From an uncultured Fidelibacterota bacterium (lineage in GTDB: Bacteria > Fidelibacterota > Marinisomatia > Marinisomatales > UBA8229), in assembly GCA_913054425.1 (NCBI GenBank), contig CAJXJG010000104.1, forward strand, positions 1 to 6,329: 6,329 nucleotides of DNA, in the 5' to 3' direction. Position 1 is the first letter of the stretch; every line of letters begins with the position of its first letter. The notes below the pieces were generated by a model. The model was given only the letters and a program-made list of their open reading frames with translations, did not search any database and was not told where the DNA came from. Below are positions 1 to 6,329 of this stretch, piece after piece. A program made the translations under genes and the position numbers.

Positions 1-1494
1 TTTTGGAAACGTACTGAAGTATGCATTGTGATATTTTTTACCCTCTGGATCATTCCAGAAATAAATGGGCATGGAGGGAAAAGCTGCGGTACAGACTAAT
101 TCCCCTTTTTCGTTCGTGATTTTGTGTCCATTCGAATCAAACGATTTTACATCCATCCCCAATCCACGGCATTGTAATTCCCCGCGGTACACAGGCAAAA
201 TTGGGTTTCCCAATGCGAAGCAGGAAATGATATCCGTTCCACCGGAGATTGAGGAGAGTTGTACATTGTCTTTAATGTGTTCATAAACATAATCATAATT
301 TTCTTCCAGCAATGGTGATCCTGTGGAAAGAATTGCTCTTAATCTGTTCAGATCACAATTTTCTTTTGGTCGAACTCCCATGGATTGGCAGGCGGCAATA
401 AACTTAGCGCTGGTTCCAAATATCGTGATTTTTAGATCTTGTACCATATTCCACATTGCTCCAGAATCAGGATGGAATGGTGACCCATCGTACAACACGA
501 CTGTTGCACCAACTGCCAGCGAAGACACCAGCCAGTTCCACATCATCCATCCGCAGGTTGTGAAATAGAATATGGTATCATCCCTTGTGAGATTTGTATG
601 CAGACGCAATTCCTTTACATGTTGAATCAGAGTCCCACCTGCTCCGTGTACGATAGATTTTGGGAGCCCCGTTGTTCCGGATGAGTACATGATATACAGC
701 GGGTGATTAAATGGTAATTGTTCAAACGCTATTTCCGGGACCGAATCTGAGGTAAGAAAATCGCCATATATAATTCCATTTTGAATGGAAGAAATGTCGA
801 GATCTTCCCCGGTAAAAGGAATAATTACAACGCTTTTGATACTTGGCAGGGCTTTTAAAATACCTTTCAGTTTTTCCAGCGAATCAAACCGCTTCCCGTT
901 GTAGAAATAACCGTCTGTAGCAAACAGGACTTTCGGTTCAATCTGAGCAAACCTGTCCAGGACGCCCTTAATCCCAAAATCGGGGGAAGAGGAACTCCAG
1001 ATTGCTCCGATGGAAGCAGTCGCCAGCATTGCGATGACAGCTTCGGGAATGTTTGGGATAAATCCGGCAACCCGATCTCCTTTTTTTATTCCCATGTTTC
1101 GTAATGCATTTGCCGTTTTTTTCACTTCTTCATTTAGGTCATGGTAGGTAATAATGCGGGTTTTTTGATTTTCTCCTTTAAAGATAATTGCCGCTTTGGA
1201 ATCGTTAAACCGCAGTAAGTTTTCAGCATAATTTAACTGAATGCCGGAGAACCATTTCGCGCCCGGCATTTTTGAAGTATCATCTACAATTTGCGAATAA
1301 GATGCAGAGCTTTTCACTTCACTAAATTTCCAGATGGATTCCCAAAATGACGGGATATCTTTTATGGACCAGGAATATAAATCATCATAATTTTTCAGTG
1401 AGAGATTACTGGATAAGTTTACATAGTTCATAAACCTTGTCATTTGTGATTGATCAATTTGTTTTTGTGATGGAGTCCAGATTGGTTGTTTCAT
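1..1494 (-). CDS. aacS: Acetoacetyl-CoA synthetase (acetoacetate-CoA ligase), C-terminus cut by window start
   Basis: Activates acetoacetate with ATP and CoA to acetoacetyl-CoA, AMP and PPi in the cytoplasm, letting the cell use ketone bodies or recycle acetoacetate. My reading of the minus strand gives 498 uninterrupted codons from ATG at 1494 to the window edge. An acetyl-CoA-synthetase-type N-terminal segment (WFSGIQLNYAENLL, residues 81-94) is followed by the AMP-binding domain. That domain has the P-loop YSSGTTGLPKS (270-280), FTTCGWMMWNW (311-321), and SGGTDIISCF (417-426), a signature that separates acetoacetyl- from acetyl-CoA synthetases. The family is about 650 residues, so roughly 150 are missing, including the hinge and the catalytic lysine of the C-terminal lid. 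The N-terminal MKQPIWTPS resembles the family start, which supports this ATG although no good Shine-Dalgarno precedes it. It is transcribed divergently from the phosphofructokinase gene. Family assignment is firm; substrate is inferred from family motifs. Confidence 0.95.
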   Translation of the reverse strand, partial: MKQPIWTPSQKQIDQSQMTRFMNYVNLSSNLSLKNYDDLYSWSIKDIPSFWESIWKFSEVKSSASYSQIVDDTSKMPGAKWFSGIQLNYAENLLRFNDSKAAIIFKGENQKTRIITYHDLNEEVKKTANALRNMGIKKGDRVAGFIPNIPEAVIAMLATASIGAIWSSSSPDFGIKGVLDRFAQIEPKVLFATDGYFYNGKRFDSLEKLKGILKALPSIKSVVIIPFTGEDLDISSIQNGIIYGDFLTSDSVPEIAFEQLPFNHPLYIMYSSGTTGLPKSIVHGAGGTLIQHVKELRLHTNLTRDDTIFYFTTCGWMMWNWLVSSLAVGATVVLYDGSPFHPDSGAMWNMVQDLKITIFGTSAKFIAACQSMGVRPKENCDLNRLRAILSTGSPLLEENYDYVYEHIKDNVQLSSISGGTDIISCFALGNPILPVYRGELQCRGLGMDVKSFDSNGHKITNEKGELVCTAAFPSMPIYFWNDPEGKKYHNAYFSTFPK

Positions 1495-1590
1495 AATCAG
1501 GTTTTGCAAAGAATTAGAGAAAAATAAGACAATTCATTGTTCTGAAATCTAATTAAATTTACAGCTAATTATTTTGGAAAAATTATATTT
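1495..1590. promoter_or_regulatory. Divergent intergenic region, presumed promoters of aacS and the pfk-fba genes
   Basis: These 96 bp separate two divergent start codons and contain only about 20 G or C bases (about 21% GC), far below the flanking genes. Both promoters must lie here or inside the opposite gene. I found no convincing sigma-70 pair of -35 and -10 boxes and no exact Bacteroidota-type TAnnTTTG element. The near match TATTTTG at 1570-1576 is one base short. Neither start has a strong Shine-Dalgarno: GGAAA before the phosphofructokinase ATG ends about 10 bases or more away. The regulatory role is inferred from gene arrangement and base composition only. Confidence 0.5.
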
Positions 1591-2784
1591 ATGAAAATTG
1601 CATTTCTTACTGCCGGTGGGATTGCCCCCTGCCTGTCAGCATCAATTGGAGCATTGGTTGAAAACTATAATAAAGTTGAGCCTGAAGCGGGACTGATTGG
1701 ATATTTGAATGGTTACAGGGGACTTCTTCTTGGGAAAAAGATTGATTTCCCTGCTTCCGTAAAAGAAAATGTACATATATTATTTCGTTTTGGAGGAAGT
1801 CCCATCGGGAACAGCCGGGTGAAGCTGGCCAATATAGAGGATTGCATCAAACACGGTTACATTCAGGAGGGTGAGGATCCCTTGGAAGTCGCCGCAAAAC
1901 AATTGGTTCAAGACAAAGTGGATATTTTGCACACCATTGGAGGGGATGATACGAATACCGCCGCCGCGGACTTAGTAGAATTTTTCGCGAACTCTGGACA
2001 TAATCTCACTGTGGTAGGTTTACCCAAAACAGTTGATAATGATATTTTCCCCATCTCCCAGACATTAGGTGCATGGACAGCGGCGGAACAGGGAGCCATT
2101 TTTTTTGAAAATATTGCCAATGAAAATACCACCAGCACGAGACAATTGTTAATCCATGAAGTTATGGGACGCCATTGTGGATGGCTCACCGCGGCGACAG
2201 CCCAGGCCTACCAAAGCCGACTTGATGCAAAAGAGTTTTTACCGGAATTGCTCATTGACAAAAAACGGTGGGATATTGATGCCATTTATATCCCGGAACT
2301 GGCAATTGATTTTGAGCAGGAAGTGGAGCGTCTTAAAAAGAGAATGGATGAAAAAGATGGTGTAAATATTTTTCTCAGTGAAGGCGCCGGGATTGAATCA
2401 ATCGTGAAAGAAATGGAGAGCGAAGGAAAAGAAATTCCAAGGGACGCATTCGGTCACCTCCGTCTGGATGAAATAAATCCCGGTCAGTGGCTTGCATCCC
2501 GATTTTCTGAGCGATTGGGAGCAAAGAAAACGCTTGTCCAGAAAAGCGGATATTTTGCAAGGTCTGCAGCGCCAAATGAGAAAGATTTGACCCTCATTAA
2601 ACAATCAGCATATCGCGCTGTGGAAGCAGCCTTAGAAAGCAAAAGCGGTGTGGTGGGAATGGATCAGGAAAAAGAAAACGAAATTTCACTGATTGATTTT
2701 AAAAGAATCAAAGGAGGTAAACAATTTGATGTGCATATCCCCTGGTTTACAGATTTGCTGAACCAGGTTGGACAGCCAATTTGA
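1591..2784 (+). CDS. pfp: Pyrophosphate-dependent 6-phosphofructokinase (PPi--fructose-6-phosphate 1-phosphotransferase)
   Basis: Phosphorylates fructose 6-phosphate to fructose 1,6-bisphosphate in the cytoplasm, most likely with pyrophosphate as donor, which makes the step reversible. The 397-residue protein is a complete PfkA-superfamily member. It has the N-terminal phosphate-binding strand KIAFLTAGG (2-10), GGDDT (117-121), PKTVDND (145-151) with the presumed catalytic base Asp149, MGRHCGW (192-198), PE (235-236), SEGAG (263-267), and GYFAR (320-324) near the sugar-phosphate site. Asp120 replaces the Gly of the ATP-type GGDGS motif and Lys146 sits in PKTxDND; in characterised enzymes these two features mark PPi dependence. 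The start is set by the family-like N-terminus immediately after the ATG, despite a poor ribosome binding site. It lies 44 bp upstream of the aldolase that uses its product. Function is secure; phosphoryl donor is inferred from the two residues. Confidence 0.93.
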   Translation: MKIAFLTAGGIAPCLSASIGALVENYNKVEPEAGLIGYLNGYRGLLLGKKIDFPASVKENVHILFRFGGSPIGNSRVKLANIEDCIKHGYIQEGEDPLEVAAKQLVQDKVDILHTIGGDDTNTAAADLVEFFANSGHNLTVVGLPKTVDNDIFPISQTLGAWTAAEQGAIFFENIANENTTSTRQLLIHEVMGRHCGWLTAATAQAYQSRLDAKEFLPELLIDKKRWDIDAIYIPELAIDFEQEVERLKKRMDEKDGVNIFLSEGAGIESIVKEMESEGKEIPRDAFGHLRLDEINPGQWLASRFSERLGAKKTLVQKSGYFARSAAPNEKDLTLIKQSAYRAVEAALESKSGVVGMDQEKENEISLIDFKRIKGGKQFDVHIPWFTDLLNQVGQPI

Positions 2785-2812
2785 AACTGAGAAAGATTTC
2801 AACAAAACAATT

Positions 2813-2820
2813 AAGGTAGG
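2813..2820 (+). promoter_or_regulatory. Ribosome binding site of the aldolase gene
   Basis: The purine-rich AAGGTAGG lies 8 bases before the aldolase ATG at 2829, a normal Shine-Dalgarno distance. It supports that start codon and translation from within a phosphofructokinase-aldolase message. Confidence 0.6.
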
Positions 2821-2828
2821 GAAAAAAC

Positions 2829-3854
2829 ATGGATAGAACTCAATTAATTGAAACAGCCCAGGCAATTGTCGCTGACGGCAAAGGAATTTTAGCAGCAGAT
2901 GAAAGCACGCCAACTATCGGGAAACACTTTGCTTCAATTGGTGCTGAAAGTACGGAGGAAAAACGGGCTGAATATCGCGGTCTGTTATTTGAAACAGAAG
3001 GAATGGAAGAATATATCAGCGGTGTCATCATGTACGATGAAACCATCAGGCAGTCTACCTTAGATGGGGGAGTTCCATTTCCAAAATTGCTTTCGGAAAA
3101 AGGAGTTTTGCCCGGGATAAAAGTTGATACGGGCGCTAAACCATTAGCGGGACATTCTGAGGAAAAAGTGACGGAAGGATTGGATGGATTGCGGGAACGC
3201 CTGGAAGAGTATTATGATCTTGGCGCACGTTTTGCAAAATGGCGCGCAGTCATTACCATTGGTGAAGGCATTCCCAGCCGTGCCTGCCTGGAAGTAAATG
3301 CCCATGCCCTTGCACGCTATGCCGCCCTTTGCCAGGAAGCCGGTATAGTTCCAATCGTTGAACCGGAAGTATTGATGGATGGAAACCATTCCCTGGACAC
3401 TTGTTTTGAGGAAACGGAAGAAACGCTTTCAATCATTTTTCATGAATTATTTAAACAGGGAGTCATGCTGGAGGGAATGATTTTGAAGCCGAACATGGTC
3501 ATTTCCGCATTGGACTGCCCTGAGCAGGCTTCCGTGAAAGAAGTAGCAGACGCAACTGTTGAGTGCTTCCTGCGGGTTGTCCCCTCTGCGGTACCGGGAA
3601 CCTGTTTTCTCTCCGGCGGGCAGAGTGAGTTGGCTGCCACACAGCACCTCAACGCAATGAATGCAATGAACGATATCCTACCATGGAAGTTGAGTTTTTC
3701 TTACGGTCGTGCTCTCCAGGCGGCAGCGTTGAATGCCTGGGGTGGGAAATCCGAAAATATTTCTGATGCTCAAAAAGCGTTTTACCACAGGGCAAAATGC
3801 AACAGAGCTGCAGCAAAGGGACAGTATAATAATGAAATGGAATATCAGGTTTAA
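2829..3854 (+). CDS. fba: Class I fructose-bisphosphate aldolase
   Basis: Cleaves fructose 1,6-bisphosphate to dihydroxyacetone phosphate and glyceraldehyde 3-phosphate, or condenses them in gluconeogenesis, through a Schiff base and without metal. The 341-residue protein is a full-length member of the classical, eukaryote-like class I family. Visible active-site elements are ADES (23-26), KVDTG (98-102), FAKWRA (135-140), VEPE (177-180), MILKPNM (217-223) with the Schiff-base lysine at 220, the phosphate-binding loop LSGGQSE (261-267), and FSYGRALQ (280-287). All expected catalytic groups are present. It is distinct from the DhnA-type class I enzyme and from zinc-dependent class II enzymes. 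The C-terminus ends EYQV, so the terminal tyrosine of animal aldolases is not exactly conserved, although a Tyr lies two residues from the end. It follows the phosphofructokinase by 44 bp and precedes the secreted-protein gene by 34 bp, consistent with an operon. Assignment is firm. Confidence 0.97.
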   Translation: MDRTQLIETAQAIVADGKGILAADESTPTIGKHFASIGAESTEEKRAEYRGLLFETEGMEEYISGVIMYDETIRQSTLDGGVPFPKLLSEKGVLPGIKVDTGAKPLAGHSEEKVTEGLDGLRERLEEYYDLGARFAKWRAVITIGEGIPSRACLEVNAHALARYAALCQEAGIVPIVEPEVLMDGNHSLDTCFEETEETLSIIFHELFKQGVMLEGMILKPNMVISALDCPEQASVKEVADATVECFLRVVPSAVPGTCFLSGGQSELAATQHLNAMNAMNDILPWKLSFSYGRALQAAALNAWGGKSENISDAQKAFYHRAKCNRAAAKGQYNNEMEYQV

Positions 3855-3876
3855 ATTATGGATGCAAATAAATTAT

Positions 3877-3882
3877 GAGGAG
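3877..3882 (+). promoter_or_regulatory. Strong ribosome binding site of the secreted-protein gene
   Basis: GAGGAG lies 6 bases before ATG 3889. It is the best Shine-Dalgarno in the window and selects this start over the in-frame ATGs at codons 7 and 11, which have no comparable upstream sequence. Confidence 0.7.
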
Positions 3883-3888
3883 TTATAA

Positions 3889-5985
3889 ATGTTAACAAGA
3901 ACAAGAATGCTTAATGTTATGTTTTCTGTTATTTCCCTATCTACGATGGGAATTGGTCAGAATTTTTCTGCAAGTTTGAATGTTGTAGGCGGATTAGGTG
4001 AATATGACCTGACAGTTGGTTTTTCACCGGGTGCAACCGATGGGTACGATCAGGGGATAGATGCTTATGCACCTCCAGCACCACCACCTCCGGCATTTGA
4101 TGCTGCGCTGGGTTGGGGGGGAGAACGTTATTATACCCAAATTGTAAATGGATCTTCTGATGATTTAGTGGAGCATGAATGGGAAATCCAACTTGCATAT
4201 CCCCCAGAAAATTTGATAAATCTTACCTGGAATAATTCTGGGTGGAACTCTATAGGAACATTTATTCTTCAGGATGCTTTTGATGGTGCTCTAGGTATTG
4301 ACATTGATATGACAGAAAGTACCAGTTTAACATTAACCGATCCTGCTTTCAACATATTAAAATTAAAAGTTACACCTGCAGAGGGGCCCCCGTATTATGG
4401 ATGTACTGATGAATCAGCAATTAACTACAATCCATATGCTAGTATTAATGATGGATCGTGCTATCATGGTGTTGTAACCGATGTTGATGGTAATGAATAT
4501 CAGGCTGTCCAGATAGGTGATCAATTATGGATGAAAGAGAATCTGAAAGTGACCCATTACCGTAATGGTGATAATATACCCAATATTACCAACAATGGTG
4601 AATGGGGTGGAGATACAACGGGAGCGTATGGGGATTATAATAATAATCCTCTTAATTCGGGAATTTACGGCAGACTTTATAACTGGTATGCAGTAGTAGA
4701 TGAAAGAGCAATTGCTCCCGATGGTTGGCACGTTCCAACTAATGATGAATGGGAAACGCTGATAGATTTTCTGGGAGGTCAAAGCATAGCAGGGGGGCAA
4801 TTAAAATCAACCGGAACCACGGATGAGGAAACGGGCTTATGGAAAGCACCCAATGAGGGAGCCACGAATGAAAGCGGATTTACAGGACTCCCCGGGGGAT
4901 ATAGAGATAACGATACAGGTGGTTATGAAGATGTGAGCGTCACCGGTTCTTTTTGGACATCAACTGAACTCCACTCATCAGCATCATATCAATGGAGCCT
5001 TTATCACGATTGGGAAGGAGCCAACGGCAGCGCATGGCACAATACCCATGGATATTCAGTCCGGTGTGTTATGAATGAGCCTCCAGAACCTTCAATAATA
5101 AATATTTATGATATTCCTGATGATCAGGGTGGCTGGGTTAAAATTGTTTTTGAACAATCTTCCTTTGATACAGACACACTTAGATCAACTGAACTATACA
5201 CCGTTGAACGAAGGGATGGTTCTGAATGGGTTTCCTTGCACTCTATTCTTGCATACGGACTAAGCAGTTACACAACTGAAGCCAGGACTTTGCAGGATTC
5301 ATCTTCAGCGACTGATGGAATGACAGTCTACCGGATTATTGCCGGAATGGATGAGGGAAATTTCGCAAGTGAGCCTGACAGTGGATATTCAGTAGATAAC
5401 ATAGCACCTGAGGCGCCAACGGGCCTGACAGCAGATGGCAACGGACAGGATGGAATTGATTTGAGTTGGGGCGAATCTGAAGCATTAGATTTTGATTACT
5501 TCAGAATCTATCGTGATATAACCCAGGGATTCATTCCAACTACCCCCTTGGTTGAGATTGTAGAAGCAATTTATTCTGATACAGATGCTGATCTTCAAAA
5601 TACGTATTATTACAGGATTTCCTCAGTAGATACGCATGACAATGAGAGCGAATTTTCCGATGAAGTTAGTTCATTTGTATTATCAATTGGTGGAATGCCG
5701 TTCCCACTTGAATTTGTGCTCCAACAAAATTATCCCAATCCGTTCAACCCAATCACTACCCTTCGCTATGACCTGCCATTCCAGGCTTTCGTCACTCTCA
5801 CTATTTATGATTTATCAGGGAAGGAAATAACGAAGTTGGTACATGCAACCCAGGAACCGGGATTCAAGTCGGTTCAATGGAATTCTACAGATATTCAAGG
5901 CAAACTTGTAAGCGCTGGAATTTACCTTTACCAGATTCGTTCTGGTGATTTCATCCAAACCAAGAAGATGGTGCTGTTGAAATAG
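3889..5985 (+). CDS. Secreted multidomain FISUMP protein with type IX secretion sorting domain
   Basis: A 698-residue protein predicted to be exported by Sec and then carried over the outer membrane by the type IX secretion system; its ligand or activity is unknown. In order: a signal peptide (about 1-23; Arg4 and Arg6, then a hydrophobic stretch to GIG); a beta-rich N-terminal module (about 25-165) with ATDGYDQGID (49-58) and a proline run APPAPPPPA (61-69); a linker with GCTD (171-174), NYNP (179-182) and DGSC (188-191), whose Cys172 and Cys191 may pair; a FISUMP domain (about 195-396) with GDQLWMKENLK, GRLYNWYAV, APDGWHVPTNDEW and GSFWTSTE; two fibronectin-III-like domains (about 401-500 and 505-598); and a C-terminal sorting domain (about 608-698) with NYPNPFNP (614-621), a DLSGK strand, AGIYLYQI and terminal KKMVLLK. 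FISUMP domains resemble the formylglycine-generating-enzyme/C-type-lectin fold, so glycan or surface binding is possible but unproven. It follows the aldolase by 34 bp and may share its transcript. Export route is well supported; function is not. Confidence 0.93.
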   Translation: MLTRTRMLNVMFSVISLSTMGIGQNFSASLNVVGGLGEYDLTVGFSPGATDGYDQGIDAYAPPAPPPPAFDAALGWGGERYYTQIVNGSSDDLVEHEWEIQLAYPPENLINLTWNNSGWNSIGTFILQDAFDGALGIDIDMTESTSLTLTDPAFNILKLKVTPAEGPPYYGCTDESAINYNPYASINDGSCYHGVVTDVDGNEYQAVQIGDQLWMKENLKVTHYRNGDNIPNITNNGEWGGDTTGAYGDYNNNPLNSGIYGRLYNWYAVVDERAIAPDGWHVPTNDEWETLIDFLGGQSIAGGQLKSTGTTDEETGLWKAPNEGATNESGFTGLPGGYRDNDTGGYEDVSVTGSFWTSTELHSSASYQWSLYHDWEGANGSAWHNTHGYSVRCVMNEPPEPSIINIYDIPDDQGGWVKIVFEQSSFDTDTLRSTELYTVERRDGSEWVSLHSILAYGLSSYTTEARTLQDSSSATDGMTVYRIIAGMDEGNFASEPDSGYSVDNIAPEAPTGLTADGNGQDGIDLSWGESEALDFDYFRIYRDITQGFIPTTPLVEIVEAIYSDTDADLQNTYYYRISSVDTHDNESEFSDEVSSFVLSIGGMPFPLEFVLQQNYPNPFNPITTLRYDLPFQAFVTLTIYDLSGKEITKLVHATQEPGFKSVQWNSTDIQGKLVSAGIYLYQIRSGDFIQTKKMVLLK

Positions 5986-5990
5986 ATTAT

Positions 5991-6118
5991 CCTGTCATTC
6001 CCAACTTGATTGGCCTGTCCGCCGCAGGCAGGGAATCCAGTTAATAAACAATGTAGAAAACAAACTGTGTATTGTGATACATAGACTTCTTCTGGATACC
6101 CGTTTTCACGGGTATGGC
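5991..6118. repeat. REP/MITE-like inverted-repeat element between convergent genes
   Basis: The left arm contains ATTCCC (5997-6002), exactly complementary to GGGAAT (6031-6036). Nested inside is a stem of CCTGTC (6014-6019) with GGCAGG (6027-6032), including one G-T pair; the two pairings share bases 6031-6032 and are alternatives there. The right arm has a perfect 8-bp stem, ATACCCGT (6096-6103) with ACGGGTAT (6108-6115), and a TTTC loop. The arms are imperfect inverted copies of each other: GGAATCCAG (6032-6040) mirrors CTGGATACC (6092-6100), and GTCATTCCC (5994-6002) mirrors GGGTATGGC (6110-6118). The layout resembles the dispersed GTCATTCCC...GGAATCCAG intergenic repeats of many bacterial genomes. 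It begins about 5 bp after the secreted-protein stop. No coding capacity or T-tract is visible. Whether it is present in many copies cannot be seen from one window. Confidence 0.6.
6096..6115. other. Perfect 8-bp hairpin, possible transcript 3'-end structure
   Basis: ATACCCGT and ACGGGTAT flank a four-base TTTC loop. It sits 3' of both convergent genes and could stabilise or end either transcript. No U-tract follows on either strand, so it does not qualify as a standard intrinsic terminator. It is most simply explained as the right arm of the surrounding repeat element. Confidence 0.5.
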
Positions 6119-6171
6119 AAGGGTGGTTGAACCAATTTCAGATACAATGCAAGTAAAATTGTAAAATAGAT

Positions 6172-6329
6172 TTATTCTGCTTTCTTTCCCCACGATTTGA
6201 AAGGATTTTGGATCAGAGTTGCATTGTAATAACGGGGATCCCCGGTGACTTCTTCCCCGATCCATTCCGGGAGAATTACTGCTTCAGTTTCTGATTCCAG
6301 TTCCACTTCTGCCAATAATAATCCCCCGT
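6172..6329 (-). CDS. CYTH-domain protein (triphosphate tunnel metalloenzyme family), C-terminal end only
   Basis: My reading of the minus strand from the window end gives 51 residues and then a TAA stop at 6174-6172. The visible part contains LLLAEVELESE (3-13), LPEWIGEEVTGDPRYYNA (19-36) and a short basic tail ending KKAE. EVEL-SE followed by P-W-G-EVT-D-RY-N is the characteristic C-terminal half of bacterial CYTH proteins, where the EVE strand supplies acidic residues to the metal- and triphosphate-binding tunnel. Such proteins hydrolyse inorganic triphosphate or related organic triphosphates in the cytoplasm; a minority are adenylate cyclases. The full domain is usually about 150-160 residues, so the N-terminal two thirds, including the ExExK motif, lie outside the window. 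The gene converges on the secreted-protein gene across the repeat element. Family assignment is good; substrate cannot be told from this fragment. Confidence 0.88.
   Translation of the reverse strand, partial: GGLLLAEVELESETEAVILPEWIGEEVTGDPRYYNATLIQNPFKSWGKKAE

Noticed and set aside
65..568. Two plus-strand open frames of 73 and 81 codons
   Set aside because: They lie antisense to the acetoacetyl-CoA synthetase, whose minus-strand frame is continuous and family-like over the whole stretch; the short frames have no recognisable domains.
2781..2802. Inverted repeat TTGAAA / TTTCAA at the end of the phosphofructokinase gene as a terminator
   Set aside because: The stem is only 6 bp, mostly A-T, overlaps the stop codon and has no T-tract after it, so termination is unlikely.
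3651..3668. Tandem 9-bp near repeat encoding NAMNAM in the aldolase
   Set aside because: Two copies with one mismatch, in frame and in a family segment that is naturally rich in LNAMN; not a meaningful repeat.
6068..6081. TGTAT-TGTG-ATACA small palindrome as an operator
   Set aside because: Five-base arms in the spacer of the repeat element at gene 3' ends; no promoter nearby and no support for a binding site.
6143..6163. TACAAT / ATTGTA inverted repeat downstream of the CYTH stop
   Set aside because: A weak 6-bp AT-rich stem with a nine-base loop in AT-rich sequence; it could arise by chance and has no run of T.
6041..6265. Minus-strand open frame of 74 codons near the window end
   Set aside because: It overlaps the CYTH gene in a different frame and runs into the repeat element. 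The CYTH frame carries clear family motifs up to its stop at 6172, so this one is a shadow.

Overview
The window looks like chromosomal DNA of a free-living bacterium of the FCB superphylum (Fibrobacterota-Chlorobiota-Bacteroidota), and Candidatus Marinimicrobia (SAR406) or a close relative is my best guess. The main evidence is the large secreted protein. It ends in a type IX secretion sorting domain with the NYPNPFNP motif and carries a FISUMP domain and a GCTD...NYNP...DGSC linker, a combination typical of that superphylum. The phylum-level guess is inference, since no rRNA or other strong taxonomic marker is present.

Layout. Positions 1-1494 (minus strand) hold the first 498 codons of acetoacetyl-CoA synthetase; its C-terminal part lies beyond the window start. 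A 96-bp, very AT-rich divergent intergenic region (1495-1590) separates it from three plus-strand genes: a phosphofructokinase of the pyrophosphate-dependent type (1591-2784), a class I fructose-bisphosphate aldolase (2829-3854) and a 698-residue secreted multidomain protein (3889-5985). The gaps between these three are only 44 and 34 bp, with no obvious terminator, so they may be co-transcribed. Next comes a 186-bp region between convergent genes, holding a REP/MITE-like inverted-repeat element. Last is the C-terminal end of a minus-strand CYTH-domain protein (6172-6329), whose start lies beyond the window.

How the genes fit together. Phosphofructokinase and aldolase catalyse consecutive steps of glycolysis. 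With the PPi-type enzyme the first step is reversible, so the pair could serve both glycolysis and gluconeogenesis. The divergent acetoacetyl-CoA synthetase would feed acetoacetate into acetyl-CoA metabolism, so the divergent promoter region sits between sugar-phosphate and ketone-body/C2 metabolism. The secreted protein has no evident metabolic link to the enzymes; its position may be incidental.

I did not find a clearly new system such as a defence locus, CRISPR array or mobile-element gene. The points most worth a second look are the composite secreted protein with its uncharacterised N-terminal module, the inverted-repeat element between the convergent genes, and the close linkage of the surface protein to glycolytic genes.
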